From: 2-12-FULL-42-15 sp964196565
GTDB taxonomy: Bacteria > Pseudomonadota > Gammaproteobacteria > Coxiellales > Coxiellaceae
Direction of reading: 5' to 3'
DNA length: 18,219 bases
Assembly: GCA_964196565.1 (NCBI GenBank)
Contig: CAXMUH010000086.1
Coordinates: 1 to 18,219 of the forward strand
The translations under genes were made by a program, and so were the position numbers. This document shows positions 1-6,064 of this stretch, in pieces; the first letter of the stretch is position 1, and each line of letters begins with the position of its first letter. The notes beneath the pieces were generated by a model. That model was given only the letters and a program-made list of their open reading frames with translations, was not told the DNA's origin and made no database searches.

Positions 1-146
1 ACCTTTCTCACACCGCCAGTACCTCTAATTAATGCTCCCTGCTCTGGCTGCAATGACAGTGAGTCAACAAGCGCTTGTAGTGCCTCTAATGTCATCACTT
101 TTTTTGCAATACGCATAAACTGGGGCGTTGCTTTCACACTGATCAT
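1..146 (-). CDS. RelE/HigB-like toxin, 5' part only (runs off left edge)
   Basis: The minus strand reads an open frame of 48 codons plus two bases from ATG at 146 to the window edge. The visible protein starts MISVKATPQFMRIAKK and reaches GALIRGTGGVRK. The GTGG(V/I/L)RK block, following a helical stretch ending in a short acidic turn, is characteristic of RelE/ParE-superfamily toxins of the HigB type, which cleave mRNA on ribosomes. The catalytic C-terminal half lies outside the window, so activity cannot be judged. A weak purine-rich site (GAGAG) sits just before the ATG. No antitoxin is encoded between here and 371, so if the pair is intact the antitoxin should follow the toxin, as in higBA operons. 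It could also be a fragment. Family call fairly sure, intactness unknown. Confidence 0.6.
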   Translation of the reverse strand, partial: MISVKATPQFMRIAKKVMTLEALQALVDSLSLQPEQGALIRGTGGVRK

Positions 147-167
147 TGTGCTCTCTATAGTTGACTA

Positions 168-198
168 TAGCACAATGTACCACTAGCACATAGTACCA
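168..198 (-). promoter_or_regulatory. Tandem 15-bp repeats upstream of the toxin (candidate operator)
   Basis: TAGCACAATGTACCA (168-182) and TAGCACATAGTACCA (184-198) match at 13 of 15 positions with a 16-bp period. Between them and the toxin start lies CTATAG-TTGA-CTATAG (155-170). On the minus strand this contains TATAGT, a possible -10. Toxin-antitoxin operons are usually repressed by the antitoxin or the complex at repeats in this position, so an operator is inferred. No clear -35 is seen. Confidence 0.4.
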
Positions 199-337
199 TA
201 GAGATTATGGGGTTTAAAGTTATTATTAACCTGTTGAAATATAGAGGCAATGCGTATTAATAATTATGACTTAAGACAGGAAAATATAAGGGGCCAAGAA
301 AGTTATTGGTTTTCTTAGCGCGATAGGGAATTTTCAA

Positions 338-362
338 GGGGGAAACTCGCCATTCTCCCCCC
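338..362 (-). terminator. Hairpin downstream of the SIMPL-like gene
   Basis: GGGGGA at 338-343 pairs with TCCCCC starting at 356, 9 bases beyond the stop codon of the minus-strand gene at 371. The GC-rich stem is followed on the minus strand by a mixed A/T stretch rather than a clean U run, so termination is plausible but not certain. Confidence 0.3.
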
Positions 363-370
363 TCGTCAAA

Positions 371-1048
371 TTACGACTGCGGCTTTGAAGCTAAAACCAC
401 AGATGCATACAATTGCACTTTGCGCCCAACCGCTGGACCTTGTGCAGCTGGTACTTTCACAATTGCATAATTTTGCATAGCCGGGCGAATCATACTGCCA
501 CCTGAAAAAGTAATTTTATGCAAAAAATAATGTGCTTTTGAAAAATCTTGATTTATTGCTTTTAATTCTTGTCCTGCTTTTTTATAAATTTGCTGACGCA
601 GATTCGCTAACGCATGTTGGTTCTCAACTAAACTCGGAGCAAAGCTCACGTTTGTCAATTTATATTGACACCCTGCTTTCGATAATTTATTTATTTTTGT
701 TTGCAACGTATTTAATTCGGTTTGCGCTAATCGCGTGCTAAGCTGCCAAGAAAGTGTTTGTAATCCCGATTGATTTTGCTGCAATTGAAAATTACTAATA
801 TGCCATTTGGCTCCTGAGCTCAAACTGTTTAGCTTGGTAATAATTTCTTGTTGCAATTTAGCAAGCGTCACATCTTTTACCGTCGCATTAACACTCACAT
901 TAACGGTAGCGGATTCAGTATTCACCCACTGGCTAGCATGCAACTGATAGACAACCGTGTTTAAAACGGGTGATTGATTGACGGCGGCTTCCGCAAAGCC
1001 AAAGCTGCCCATTAATAAAGCAGATGATAAGATTATATATTTTTTCAA
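371..1048 (-). CDS. Secreted SIMPL-like (DUF541-like) protein
   Basis: Predicted protein of 225 aa with a Sec signal peptide: MKKY, a hydrophobic core, and likely cleavage after AEA at residue 21. The rest has no membrane segment. An N-terminal beta-rich part with alternating valines (about 43-60), helical stretches, and a C-terminal LRQQIYKKAGQELKAIN segment (about 148-165) resemble the SIMPL/DUF541 fold of periplasmic proteins of poorly known role. This is a resemblance, not a firm match. The start codon is TTG, supported by AAAAGGGG at 1056-1063 with a 7-nt spacer and by the signal peptide beginning exactly there. There is one cysteine (about residue 127). The gene stands alone, divergent from the leucine dehydrogenase operon, sharing a 190-bp intergenic region with it. 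A Legionellales-specific periplasmic protein is the alternative. Confidence 0.7.
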   Translation of the reverse strand: MKKYIILSSALLMGSFGFAEAAVNQSPVLNTVVYQLHASQWVNTESATVNVSVNATVKDVTLAKLQQEIITKLNSLSSGAKWHISNFQLQQNQSGLQTLSWQLSTRLAQTELNTLQTKINKLSKAGCQYKLTNVSFAPSLVENQHALANLRQQIYKKAGQELKAINQDFSKAHYFLHKITFSGGSMIRPAMQNYAIVKVPAAQGPAVGRKVQLYASVVLASKPQS

Positions 1049-1084
1049 TTTAATGCCCCTTTTTTAAATAAATTTGGTGCCGTT

Positions 1085-1104
1085 CTTAAGTTCGACTTAA
1101 CACT
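1085..1104. promoter_or_regulatory. Tandem CTTAA repeat, weak PmrA-like box
   Basis: CTTAAGTTCGACTTAACACT has two CTTAA half-sites exactly 11 bp apart, the spacing of the PmrA box of Legionella and Coxiella (cTTAAtatT-N2-cTTAAtatT). TTAAGT-TCG-ACTTAA within it is also a perfect inverted repeat, so on the minus strand GTTAA and CTTAA are again 11 bp apart. It lies between the divergent genes at 1048 and 1240. No well-placed -10 follows in either direction, so it may simply be a palindromic operator or chance. Confidence 0.3.
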
Positions 1105-1162
1105 TACATATTAACAAAAAGCTTGGTAAGATTGAGCATATTTTTTCACATTTGTTACAAAC

Positions 1163-1190
1163 TTTAACTACATGATTTGTTTTGTATATT
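1163..1190 (+). promoter_or_regulatory. Possible promoter of the leucine dehydrogenase operon
   Basis: TATATT at 1185-1190 would serve as -10, with TTTAAC at 1163-1168 as a poor -35 and a 16-bp spacer. The A/T-rich setting makes chance matches likely. The position, about 50 nt before the chosen start, is suitable. Confidence 0.3.
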
Positions 1191-1239
1191 TTTTATAAAA
1201 AAGGATTTTTTGCATTAATTGAACAGGAAAACGGCAAAA

Positions 1240-2328
1240 ATGTCAGCACTTTCACCGAAGTTAAAACCATACTCACATTCATCCCTAATGCGCTATGCAC
1301 GCATGCTGGGATTTGGCGATATACACCATAGAATAGACCCTGTAACTGGCTTAAACTCGATTATTGCTATACACAACATTAAACTCGGCCCAGCCATTGG
1401 CGGCTGCCGATTTTATGCTTATGACTCTTACAATCAAGCCTTATTAGACGTGATACGACTGGCGAACATGATGACTTTAAAAAATGCAGCTTGCGGCCTT
1501 CGTCACGGCGGCGCAAAGGCCGTAATCATTAAACCCAAGCATCACATTGATCGTGAAGCCTTATTTGGCGCTTTTGGTGACTTCGTCAATGACATGAATG
1601 GTGACTATATTGCCGCTCCAGATATCAACACCACCACAAGCGATATGAATTGCATTGCACAAAGAACGCCACATGTGATTGGGGCAACAGAATCAAGTGG
1701 ACTTCAAGAAGATCCATCGCCTTATACTGCTACCGGGGTACTGCGTGGTATCGAAGCCGCCGTTAAGTTTAAATTAAAAAAAGACTCACTAGAAGGCGTG
1801 ACCGTAGCTATTCAAGGTGCAGGAAAAGTAGGGTATAATCTTGCTAAATATTTACATAAACAAGGAACCAATATTATTGCATCGGATATAAAGGCTGAAT
1901 CCACAGATCGTTTAGCAGATGAATTTAATGCGACCATTGTAGATCCTAATGAGATTAACCAAGTTAACTGTGATGTTTTATCACCCTGCGCCATGGGCGG
2001 CAGCATCACCGCAAAATCTGTATCGAAATTAAAAGCAAAGATTATTGCGGGTTCTGCAAACAATCAACTTTCACATCATTCCGTTGCAGATATGCTCAAC
2101 GATTCTGGAATACTTTATGTGCCAGACTTTATGGCAGGTTCGGGCGGCGTTATTCACGCGGCATCGATACACGATTATCATGATGTTAATATTGCTAATA
2201 AAAAAATTGATGAATTATATGATCGTCTTTATGAAGTATTTGAACGCGCGCACATACATAAATGCTCAACCGATAAAATTGCTATTAAGATAGCGTATGA
2301 AAATTTAAATAACCTTAATCAACATTAG
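1240..2328 (+). CDS. ldh: Leucine (branched-chain amino acid) dehydrogenase
   Basis: Oxidatively deaminates leucine, valine and isoleucine to their 2-oxoacids with NAD+, in the cytoplasm. The 362-aa product has the Glu/Leu/Phe/Val dehydrogenase layout. The N-terminal catalytic domain contains GPAIGG, TLKNAACGL (substrate-binding Lys about 81) and GGAKAV (catalytic Lys about 93), then the PDINT loop. The C-terminal Rossmann domain has GAGKVG at about 193-198 and an aspartate (SD) after the second strand, favouring NAD. The start is taken at ATG 1240, with AGGAAA at 1225-1230. An in-frame TTG at 1219 would add seven residues, but its purine-rich site is 13 nt away. The next gene follows after 11 nt. 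First gene of a four-gene operon whose other products oxidise the 2-oxoacids made here, which favours leucine over glutamate or phenylalanine as substrate. Confidence 0.9.
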   Translation: MSALSPKLKPYSHSSLMRYARMLGFGDIHHRIDPVTGLNSIIAIHNIKLGPAIGGCRFYAYDSYNQALLDVIRLANMMTLKNAACGLRHGGAKAVIIKPKHHIDREALFGAFGDFVNDMNGDYIAAPDINTTTSDMNCIAQRTPHVIGATESSGLQEDPSPYTATGVLRGIEAAVKFKLKKDSLEGVTVAIQGAGKVGYNLAKYLHKQGTNIIASDIKAESTDRLADEFNATIVDPNEINQVNCDVLSPCAMGGSITAKSVSKLKAKIIAGSANNQLSHHSVADMLNDSGILYVPDFMAGSGGVIHAASIHDYHDVNIANKKIDELYDRLYEVFERAHIHKCSTDKIAIKIAYENLNNLNQH

Positions 2329-2339
2329 ATGGATTTCGC

Positions 2340-3425
2340 ATGACAAAAATAAAACTTAATGATGTTGCCTCTTTTGCAATACAATATTTACAATTTATTG
2401 ATGAGAACAGTAAAGTCGTTCAGGATCTACCTGAATTTGCAACCGATGATGCGCTTCTCAAACTTTATCGTCACATGTCACTCACTCGGACTTTTGACAT
2501 TAAAGCCGTAAATTTACAGCGCACCGGCAAGTTGGGCGGTTATGCTTCATGCCGCGGTCAAGAAGCGGTAAGTGTCGGTCTCGGCCATGCATTAAAAGAC
2601 GATGATATTTTTGCGCCACACTATCGAGATCAAGGCGCACAATTAATACGTGGTAATACCTTCGATGAGATACTTGCAATCTGGGGTGGTGACGAACAAT
2701 CCAATCATTACCAAGGCGCCAACGTTAAACAAGATCTGCCTTGCATTATTCCAATTGCAACTCAATGTTTGCATGCAGCGGGTATGGCTTATGCTATAAA
2801 ATATCGCAAACAAGATCGTGCGGTATTAACAGTTTGCGGCGATGGCGGTACATCAAAAGGCGATTTTTATGAAGCCATGAATTTAGCTGGCGATTGGCAA
2901 TTACCATTGGTTTTTGTGGTTAATAACAATCAATGGGCGATTTCGGTTCCGCGAAACAAACAAACCGCGGCAAAAACACTGGCACAAAAAGCCATTGCCG
3001 CAGGTTTTGAGGGTATCCAAGTTGATGGCAATGATATTGTTGCGGTACGTTATGCTGTTGATCAGGCTTTAAATAAAGCGCGCAGTGGTGGTGGCCCAAC
3101 GCTAATCGAAGCTGTCACCTATCGATTGTGCGATCATACCACAGCCGATGACGCCAAACGTTATCAACCCAGCGAAGAAGTTAAAGCCGCTTGGAAAAAA
3201 GAACCGATTGCACGACTTGGGTTTTACCTTGAATCTAAAGGCCTGTGGTCACGTGAAAAAGAAGCCGAAATGCAAAAAGAATTCACTGACCGCGTCGACA
3301 AAGAAATGGCTGAATATATTAATAAGCCTAAAACCCCTGCCACCGATATGATCGACTACTTATATGCCGAACTCCCCGAAGCACTTAAAGAGCAGCGTGA
3401 TATTATAGCAGGAGAAAATTCATGA
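2340..3425 (+). CDS. pdhA: 2-oxoacid dehydrogenase E1 component, alpha subunit
   Basis: Thiamine-diphosphate-dependent decarboxylase subunit that, with E1 beta, decarboxylates pyruvate or a branched-chain 2-oxoacid and acylates the E2 lipoyl group. The 361-aa length matches the heterotetrameric (Gram-positive/BCKDH type) E1 alpha, not the ~890-aa single-chain AceE. The HYRD segment (94-97) and the ThDP motif GDGGTSKGD ending in VVNNN (about 167-197) are intact. The later loop HTTADDAKRY (about 267-276) matches the ordering loop of this family. The start is supported by TGGAT six bases upstream. It overlaps the next gene by 4 nt (ATGA), implying translational coupling. Being next to leucine dehydrogenase argues for branched-chain 2-oxoacids, but pyruvate cannot be excluded from sequence. 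Confidence 0.92.
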   Translation: MTKIKLNDVASFAIQYLQFIDENSKVVQDLPEFATDDALLKLYRHMSLTRTFDIKAVNLQRTGKLGGYASCRGQEAVSVGLGHALKDDDIFAPHYRDQGAQLIRGNTFDEILAIWGGDEQSNHYQGANVKQDLPCIIPIATQCLHAAGMAYAIKYRKQDRAVLTVCGDGGTSKGDFYEAMNLAGDWQLPLVFVVNNNQWAISVPRNKQTAAKTLAQKAIAAGFEGIQVDGNDIVAVRYAVDQALNKARSGGGPTLIEAVTYRLCDHTTADDAKRYQPSEEVKAAWKKEPIARLGFYLESKGLWSREKEAEMQKEFTDRVDKEMAEYINKPKTPATDMIDYLYAELPEALKEQRDIIAGENS

Positions 3426-4402
3426 GCGAAATTACCTTAGTAGAAGCCGTAAATCAGGCATTACATTATGAAATGGGCAAAGATAAAGACGTCGTTGTTT
3501 TAGGCGAAGACGTGGGTCATAACGGCGGGGTGTTTCGCGCCACCGTTGACCTACAGAAAAAATTTGGCCCTGATCGTGTTTTAGATACACCTTTGGCTGA
3601 AACCATGATCGCAGGAATGACCATTGGCATGGCATTACAAGGGTTAAAACCCGTTGCCGAATTTCAATTTATGGGATTTATTTATCCAAGCCTAGAGCAA
3701 ATTGTCTGCCATGCTTCACGCTATCGCAACCGAACCCGCGGCAGACTGACCTGCCCCATCGTCTATCGCGCACCGTATGGTGGCGGCATTCACGCCCCCG
3801 AACATCACTCTGAAAGCACTGAGGCGATGTTTGCGCATATACCGGGAATTCGCGTCGTTATCCCATCTTCGCCAGCTCGCGCTTATGGATTATTATTAGC
3901 CGCAATTCGTGATCCAGATCCGGTTATATTTTTAGAACCTAAACGAATTTATCGCTTAGTCAAGCAAGTTGTCCCGGATAATGGCGAAGCGCTACCGCTG
4001 GATAAATGTTTTATTTTAAAAACAGGCACCGATGTTACTCTCGTCACTTGGGGCGCGATGATTAAAGAAACACTTGAAGCGGCCGCGGCACTCGAGCAAA
4101 AAGGCATAAGCGCTGAAGTCATCGATGTTGCCACTATTAAACCACTCGACATAAATACTATTTTACGATCCGTTGAAAAAACTGGGCGCCTGGTGATTAT
4201 TCATGAAGCCGCCAAAACTTGCGGCGTGGGTGCGGAAATTGCCGCCGAAGTTGCCGAGAAAGGTTTATTGTCACTGCAGGCGCCGATCACACGCGTTACT
4301 GGTTTTGACACCATCATGCCGTACTATAAACTTGAAAAAGACTATATTCCAAGCGTAAAACGCATTTTATCTAACGTTGAAAAAGTAATGGAGTTTGCAT
4401 GA
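3422..4402 (+). CDS. pdhB: 2-oxoacid dehydrogenase E1 component, beta subunit
   Basis: Partner of E1 alpha in the alpha2-beta2 E1 enzyme; it supplies half of the ThDP site and the E2-binding surface. The 326-aa length is standard. Visible motifs are GEDVG (28-32), TPLAE with the conserved catalytic Glu60, and GGIHAPEHHSES (about 121-132), which includes the active-site histidines. The C-terminal transketolase domain includes TGRLVIIHEAAKTCGVGAEI, typical of this subunit. The start sits in an ATGA overlap with the alpha gene and has a strong AGGAGA site. It likewise overlaps the E2 gene by 4 nt. Together these overlaps make equal-ratio expression of E1 alpha, E1 beta and E2 likely. Confidence 0.93.
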   Translation: MSEITLVEAVNQALHYEMGKDKDVVVLGEDVGHNGGVFRATVDLQKKFGPDRVLDTPLAETMIAGMTIGMALQGLKPVAEFQFMGFIYPSLEQIVCHASRYRNRTRGRLTCPIVYRAPYGGGIHAPEHHSESTEAMFAHIPGIRVVIPSSPARAYGLLLAAIRDPDPVIFLEPKRIYRLVKQVVPDNGEALPLDKCFILKTGTDVTLVTWGAMIKETLEAAAALEQKGISAEVIDVATIKPLDINTILRSVEKTGRLVIIHEAAKTCGVGAEIAAEVAEKGLLSLQAPITRVTGFDTIMPYYKLEKDYIPSVKRILSNVEKVMEFA

Positions 4403-5532
4403 AAACATTTAAATTACCTGATTTGGGCGAAGGTTTACCGGATGCGATTATTCGTGAATGGCACGTCAAGGTTGGCGATGAAATTAAACTAGACCAACCC
4501 ATGGTGGCCATGGAAACGGCTAAAGCTTTAGTCGATGTACCAGCGCCGTTTACTGGCGTGGTTGAAAAACTATTTGGAAGCGAGGGCGATACCGTTGACA
4601 CCGGACAACCTTTAATTGGTTTTAATGGTGAAGCGGATCTTGATGAAAATCTTGACGCTGGAACAGTAGTGGGTAGCATTGAATCAAGCTCAGATACTAT
4701 TTTTGATGACACCGTAGCTGTCGCCACGGCACCCAGTACTGTCACGACTTCTGTAAAAGCAACTCCTGCAGTCAGAATGCTGGCGAAGCAATTAGGCGTT
4801 GATTTAAATACGGTGAAAGCCGCGGGCGCCCATCTCACCGCAGATGATGTTAAGCGCGCTGCAAATGTTGGTAGCAAAGCATCAACCACAAAGCTAAAAG
4901 GCGAGGTAACTAAATTATCAGGGGTTCGCCGCGCGATGGTATTGAGCATGACGCAATCACATCAACAAGTTGTCCCCGCAAGCATTATGGGTGAAGCCGA
5001 TTTACATGCATGGGATAAAAGCCAAGATGTGACAATACGAATTCTTCGCGCATTACAAGCTGCATGTAAAGAAGAACCGATACTCAATTGTTACTATGAC
5101 AGCGACCAGATGGCATATCAAACCAATGATAAAATTAATATTGGCATTGCCGTTGATACCAAACATGGTTTGTTTGTGCCGGTATTAAAAGACGTTGCTA
5201 ATCGCGATGATAACAGCTTACGCGAAGATATTAATCGCTTTAAACAACACGCACAAGATCGCAGCTTCCCCGCTGAAGATTTACGTAATGCGACCATTAT
5301 CATGTCAAACGTAGGCGCCATCGCTGGCAACTATGCTGCTCCTGTGGTGATACCGCCGATGGTAGCCATCACCGCATTCGGGCGCGCTAAAGATACCGTG
5401 GTGCCTGTTAATGATAAAATGGAAGTCCATCGCATTTTACCGATTTCAATTACCTTCGATCACCGACCTGTCACCGGTGGTGATGCGGCACGGTTTTTAA
5501 AGGTGTTAATCGACACATTGGAAAAAGCTTAG
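4399..5532 (+). CDS. pdhC: Dihydrolipoamide acyltransferase (E2)
   Basis: Core E2 of the complex; it transfers the acyl group from lipoamide to CoA. Three parts are seen in 377 aa. One lipoyl domain (1-~78) carries the lipoylated Lys42 in METAKA. A peripheral-subunit-binding domain (~121-155, ATPAVRMLAKQLGVD to HLTADDVKRAA) follows a Ser/Thr/Ala linker. The catalytic domain (~172-377) includes SNVGAIAGNYAAP and FDHRPVTGGDAARFL. The usual active-site motif is HRxxDG; here it is HRPVTG, keeping His355 but with Thr359 where Asp is usual. The start is set by the ATGA overlap and GGAG upstream. No E3 (lipoamide dehydrogenase) follows, so E3 must come from another locus. Acetyl versus branched-acyl specificity is unresolved; context favours branched-chain. 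Confidence 0.92.
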   Translation: MKTFKLPDLGEGLPDAIIREWHVKVGDEIKLDQPMVAMETAKALVDVPAPFTGVVEKLFGSEGDTVDTGQPLIGFNGEADLDENLDAGTVVGSIESSSDTIFDDTVAVATAPSTVTTSVKATPAVRMLAKQLGVDLNTVKAAGAHLTADDVKRAANVGSKASTTKLKGEVTKLSGVRRAMVLSMTQSHQQVVPASIMGEADLHAWDKSQDVTIRILRALQAACKEEPILNCYYDSDQMAYQTNDKINIGIAVDTKHGLFVPVLKDVANRDDNSLREDINRFKQHAQDRSFPAEDLRNATIIMSNVGAIAGNYAAPVVIPPMVAITAFGRAKDTVVPVNDKMEVHRILPISITFDHRPVTGGDAARFLKVLIDTLEKA

Positions 5533-5538
5533 CGCATA

Positions 5539-5553
5539 CCCAAACCGTTTGGG
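5539..5553 (+). terminator. Hairpin after the E2 gene, possible operon terminator
   Basis: CCCAAACCGTTTGGG forms a 6-bp stem with a 3-nt loop, six bases after the E2 stop. A T5 run comes nine bases later (5563-5567), further than usual for an intrinsic terminator. The hairpin lies inside the left end of the MITE-like element. Confidence 0.35.
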
Positions 5554-5629
5554 AATTAGGCCTTTTTAGTATGGGCTTTGACATTGGTAGCTTTGACTTT
5601 TTGGCTAAAAAGCCGCTCGAAGATGTTTT

Positions 5630-5726
5630 CTCTTACGCAGCGGCGCAGCGACTAATAAAAGACGCAACGGTACCTTAATAAGAACCCGTTGCGCCTTGTC
5701 ATAAGCGCTGCGCCGCCGCGTAAGAG
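5630..5726. repeat. Large inverted repeat, 21-bp arms with nested inner stem
   Basis: The arm at 5630-5650 (CTCTTACGC...GCGCAGCG) and the arm at 5706-5726 (CGCTGCGC...GCGTAAGAG) are complementary at 20 of 21 positions. Between them CGCAACGG (5663-5670) pairs with CCGTTGCG (5686-5693). The result is a two-tier hairpin or cruciform, far more GC-rich than its surroundings, lying inside the MITE-like element C. Confidence 0.8.
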
Positions 5727-5787
5727 TGTGCCTTTATACGTTGCACCTTAAAGTTTTAAAACCTAATTTCAAGCCGCGGTGGGTAGA

Positions 5788-5884
5788 TACCCAAGCCGGT
5801 ATGATTTTAGGTGTTTCAGACACTGAGCCTGTCGTCCCGGGTCATAGGTAACCCGGGACCCAGTCGACGCTGCTGAAACAACAC
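5788..5884. mobile_element. MITE-like element A, left part only (truncated)
   Basis: The first 24 bases (TACCCAAGCCGGTATG... to TTAGG) differ from the left end of the 9576 element at one position, and both continue into the same hairpin. Here GTCCCGGGT (5834-5842) pairs with ACCCGGGAC (5851-5859), enclosed by GTTTCAG (5813-5819) and CTGAAAC (5873-5879). No matching right end is found before 6064, so this copy is truncated; the right limit given is approximate. It abuts element C with only GA between (GGGTA-GA-TACCC). Confidence 0.5.
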
Positions 5885-5908
5885 AGGGTGCCGCCGATAT
5901 CTTTTATT

Positions 5909-5943
5909 ATAAATCAATATGTTACATTGACTGATATGTTTTT
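5909..5943. repeat. 35-bp dispersed repeat, copy 1
   Basis: This stretch starts ATAAATCAAT and contains ATTGACTGA. It matches 8519-8553 at 30 of 35 positions in the same orientation. It follows the truncated MITE-like element and precedes the promoter region of the gene at 6065. Function unknown. Confidence 0.6.
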
Positions 5944-5993
5944 ATACTATTCCTATAAGACCTATGTCTAGTCGCATAGGTAATCGATCCTGT

Positions 5994-6026
5994 TTTAATA
6001 TTTCCTTAATGCTCGCCTCTTATAAT
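5994..6026 (+). promoter_or_regulatory. PmrA-type tandem box with consensus -10
   Basis: TTTAATATTTCCTTAATGCT (5994-6013) fits the PmrA box cTTAAtatT-N2-cTTAAtatT of Legionella and Coxiella. The two TTAA cores are 11 bp apart, the first half-site carries TATT, and the second is CTTAAT..T. It is followed at 6021-6026 by a perfect TATAAT. There is no usable -35, and the box covers the place where it would be, as expected for activation by an OmpR/PhoB-type regulator. The start of transcription would fall near 6033, giving a leader of about 32 nt. The fit is seen; regulation by PmrA is inferred. Confidence 0.5.
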
Positions 6027-6064
6027 GATGCTCTTAATCTAACCATTAGAGGATATCAATAGAA

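Larger units (their letters stand above)
5537..5785. mobile_element. MITE-like element C, 249 bp, imperfect terminal inverted repeats
   Basis: The left end (5537-5561) starts TACCCAAACCG and ends TTAGGC. The right end (5761-5785) starts ACCTAATTT and ends GGTGGGTA. By eye the two 25-bp ends match at about 17 of 25 positions as an inverted repeat, and the left end matches that of the element at 9576 at about 19 of 25. A TA at each edge could be the duplicated target, as with Tc1/mariner-IS630 elements. No coding capacity. The interior holds a very large inverted repeat (5630-5726). It begins 4 nt after the E2 stop codon. The MITE call is inferred. Confidence 0.5.

Noticed and set aside
532..741. 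Plus-strand frame opposite the SIMPL-like gene
   Set aside because: The minus-strand gene has a signal peptide, SD and sensible composition. This frame has none of these.
1219..1239. TTG start of leucine dehydrogenase
   Set aside because: Possible, but the ATG at 1240 has a better-placed AGGA and a commoner start codon. Only seven residues differ.
4371..4949. 192-codon minus-strand frame opposite the E2 gene
   Set aside because: Overlaps the lipoyl and linker coding sequence of a clear E2. The Ser/Thr/Ala-rich product mirrors the linker composition.
5597..5612. CTTTTT-GGCT-AAAAAG hairpin as a terminator
   Set aside because: The stem is only A-T pairs apart from one, and no T run follows. 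Better structures lie on both sides.
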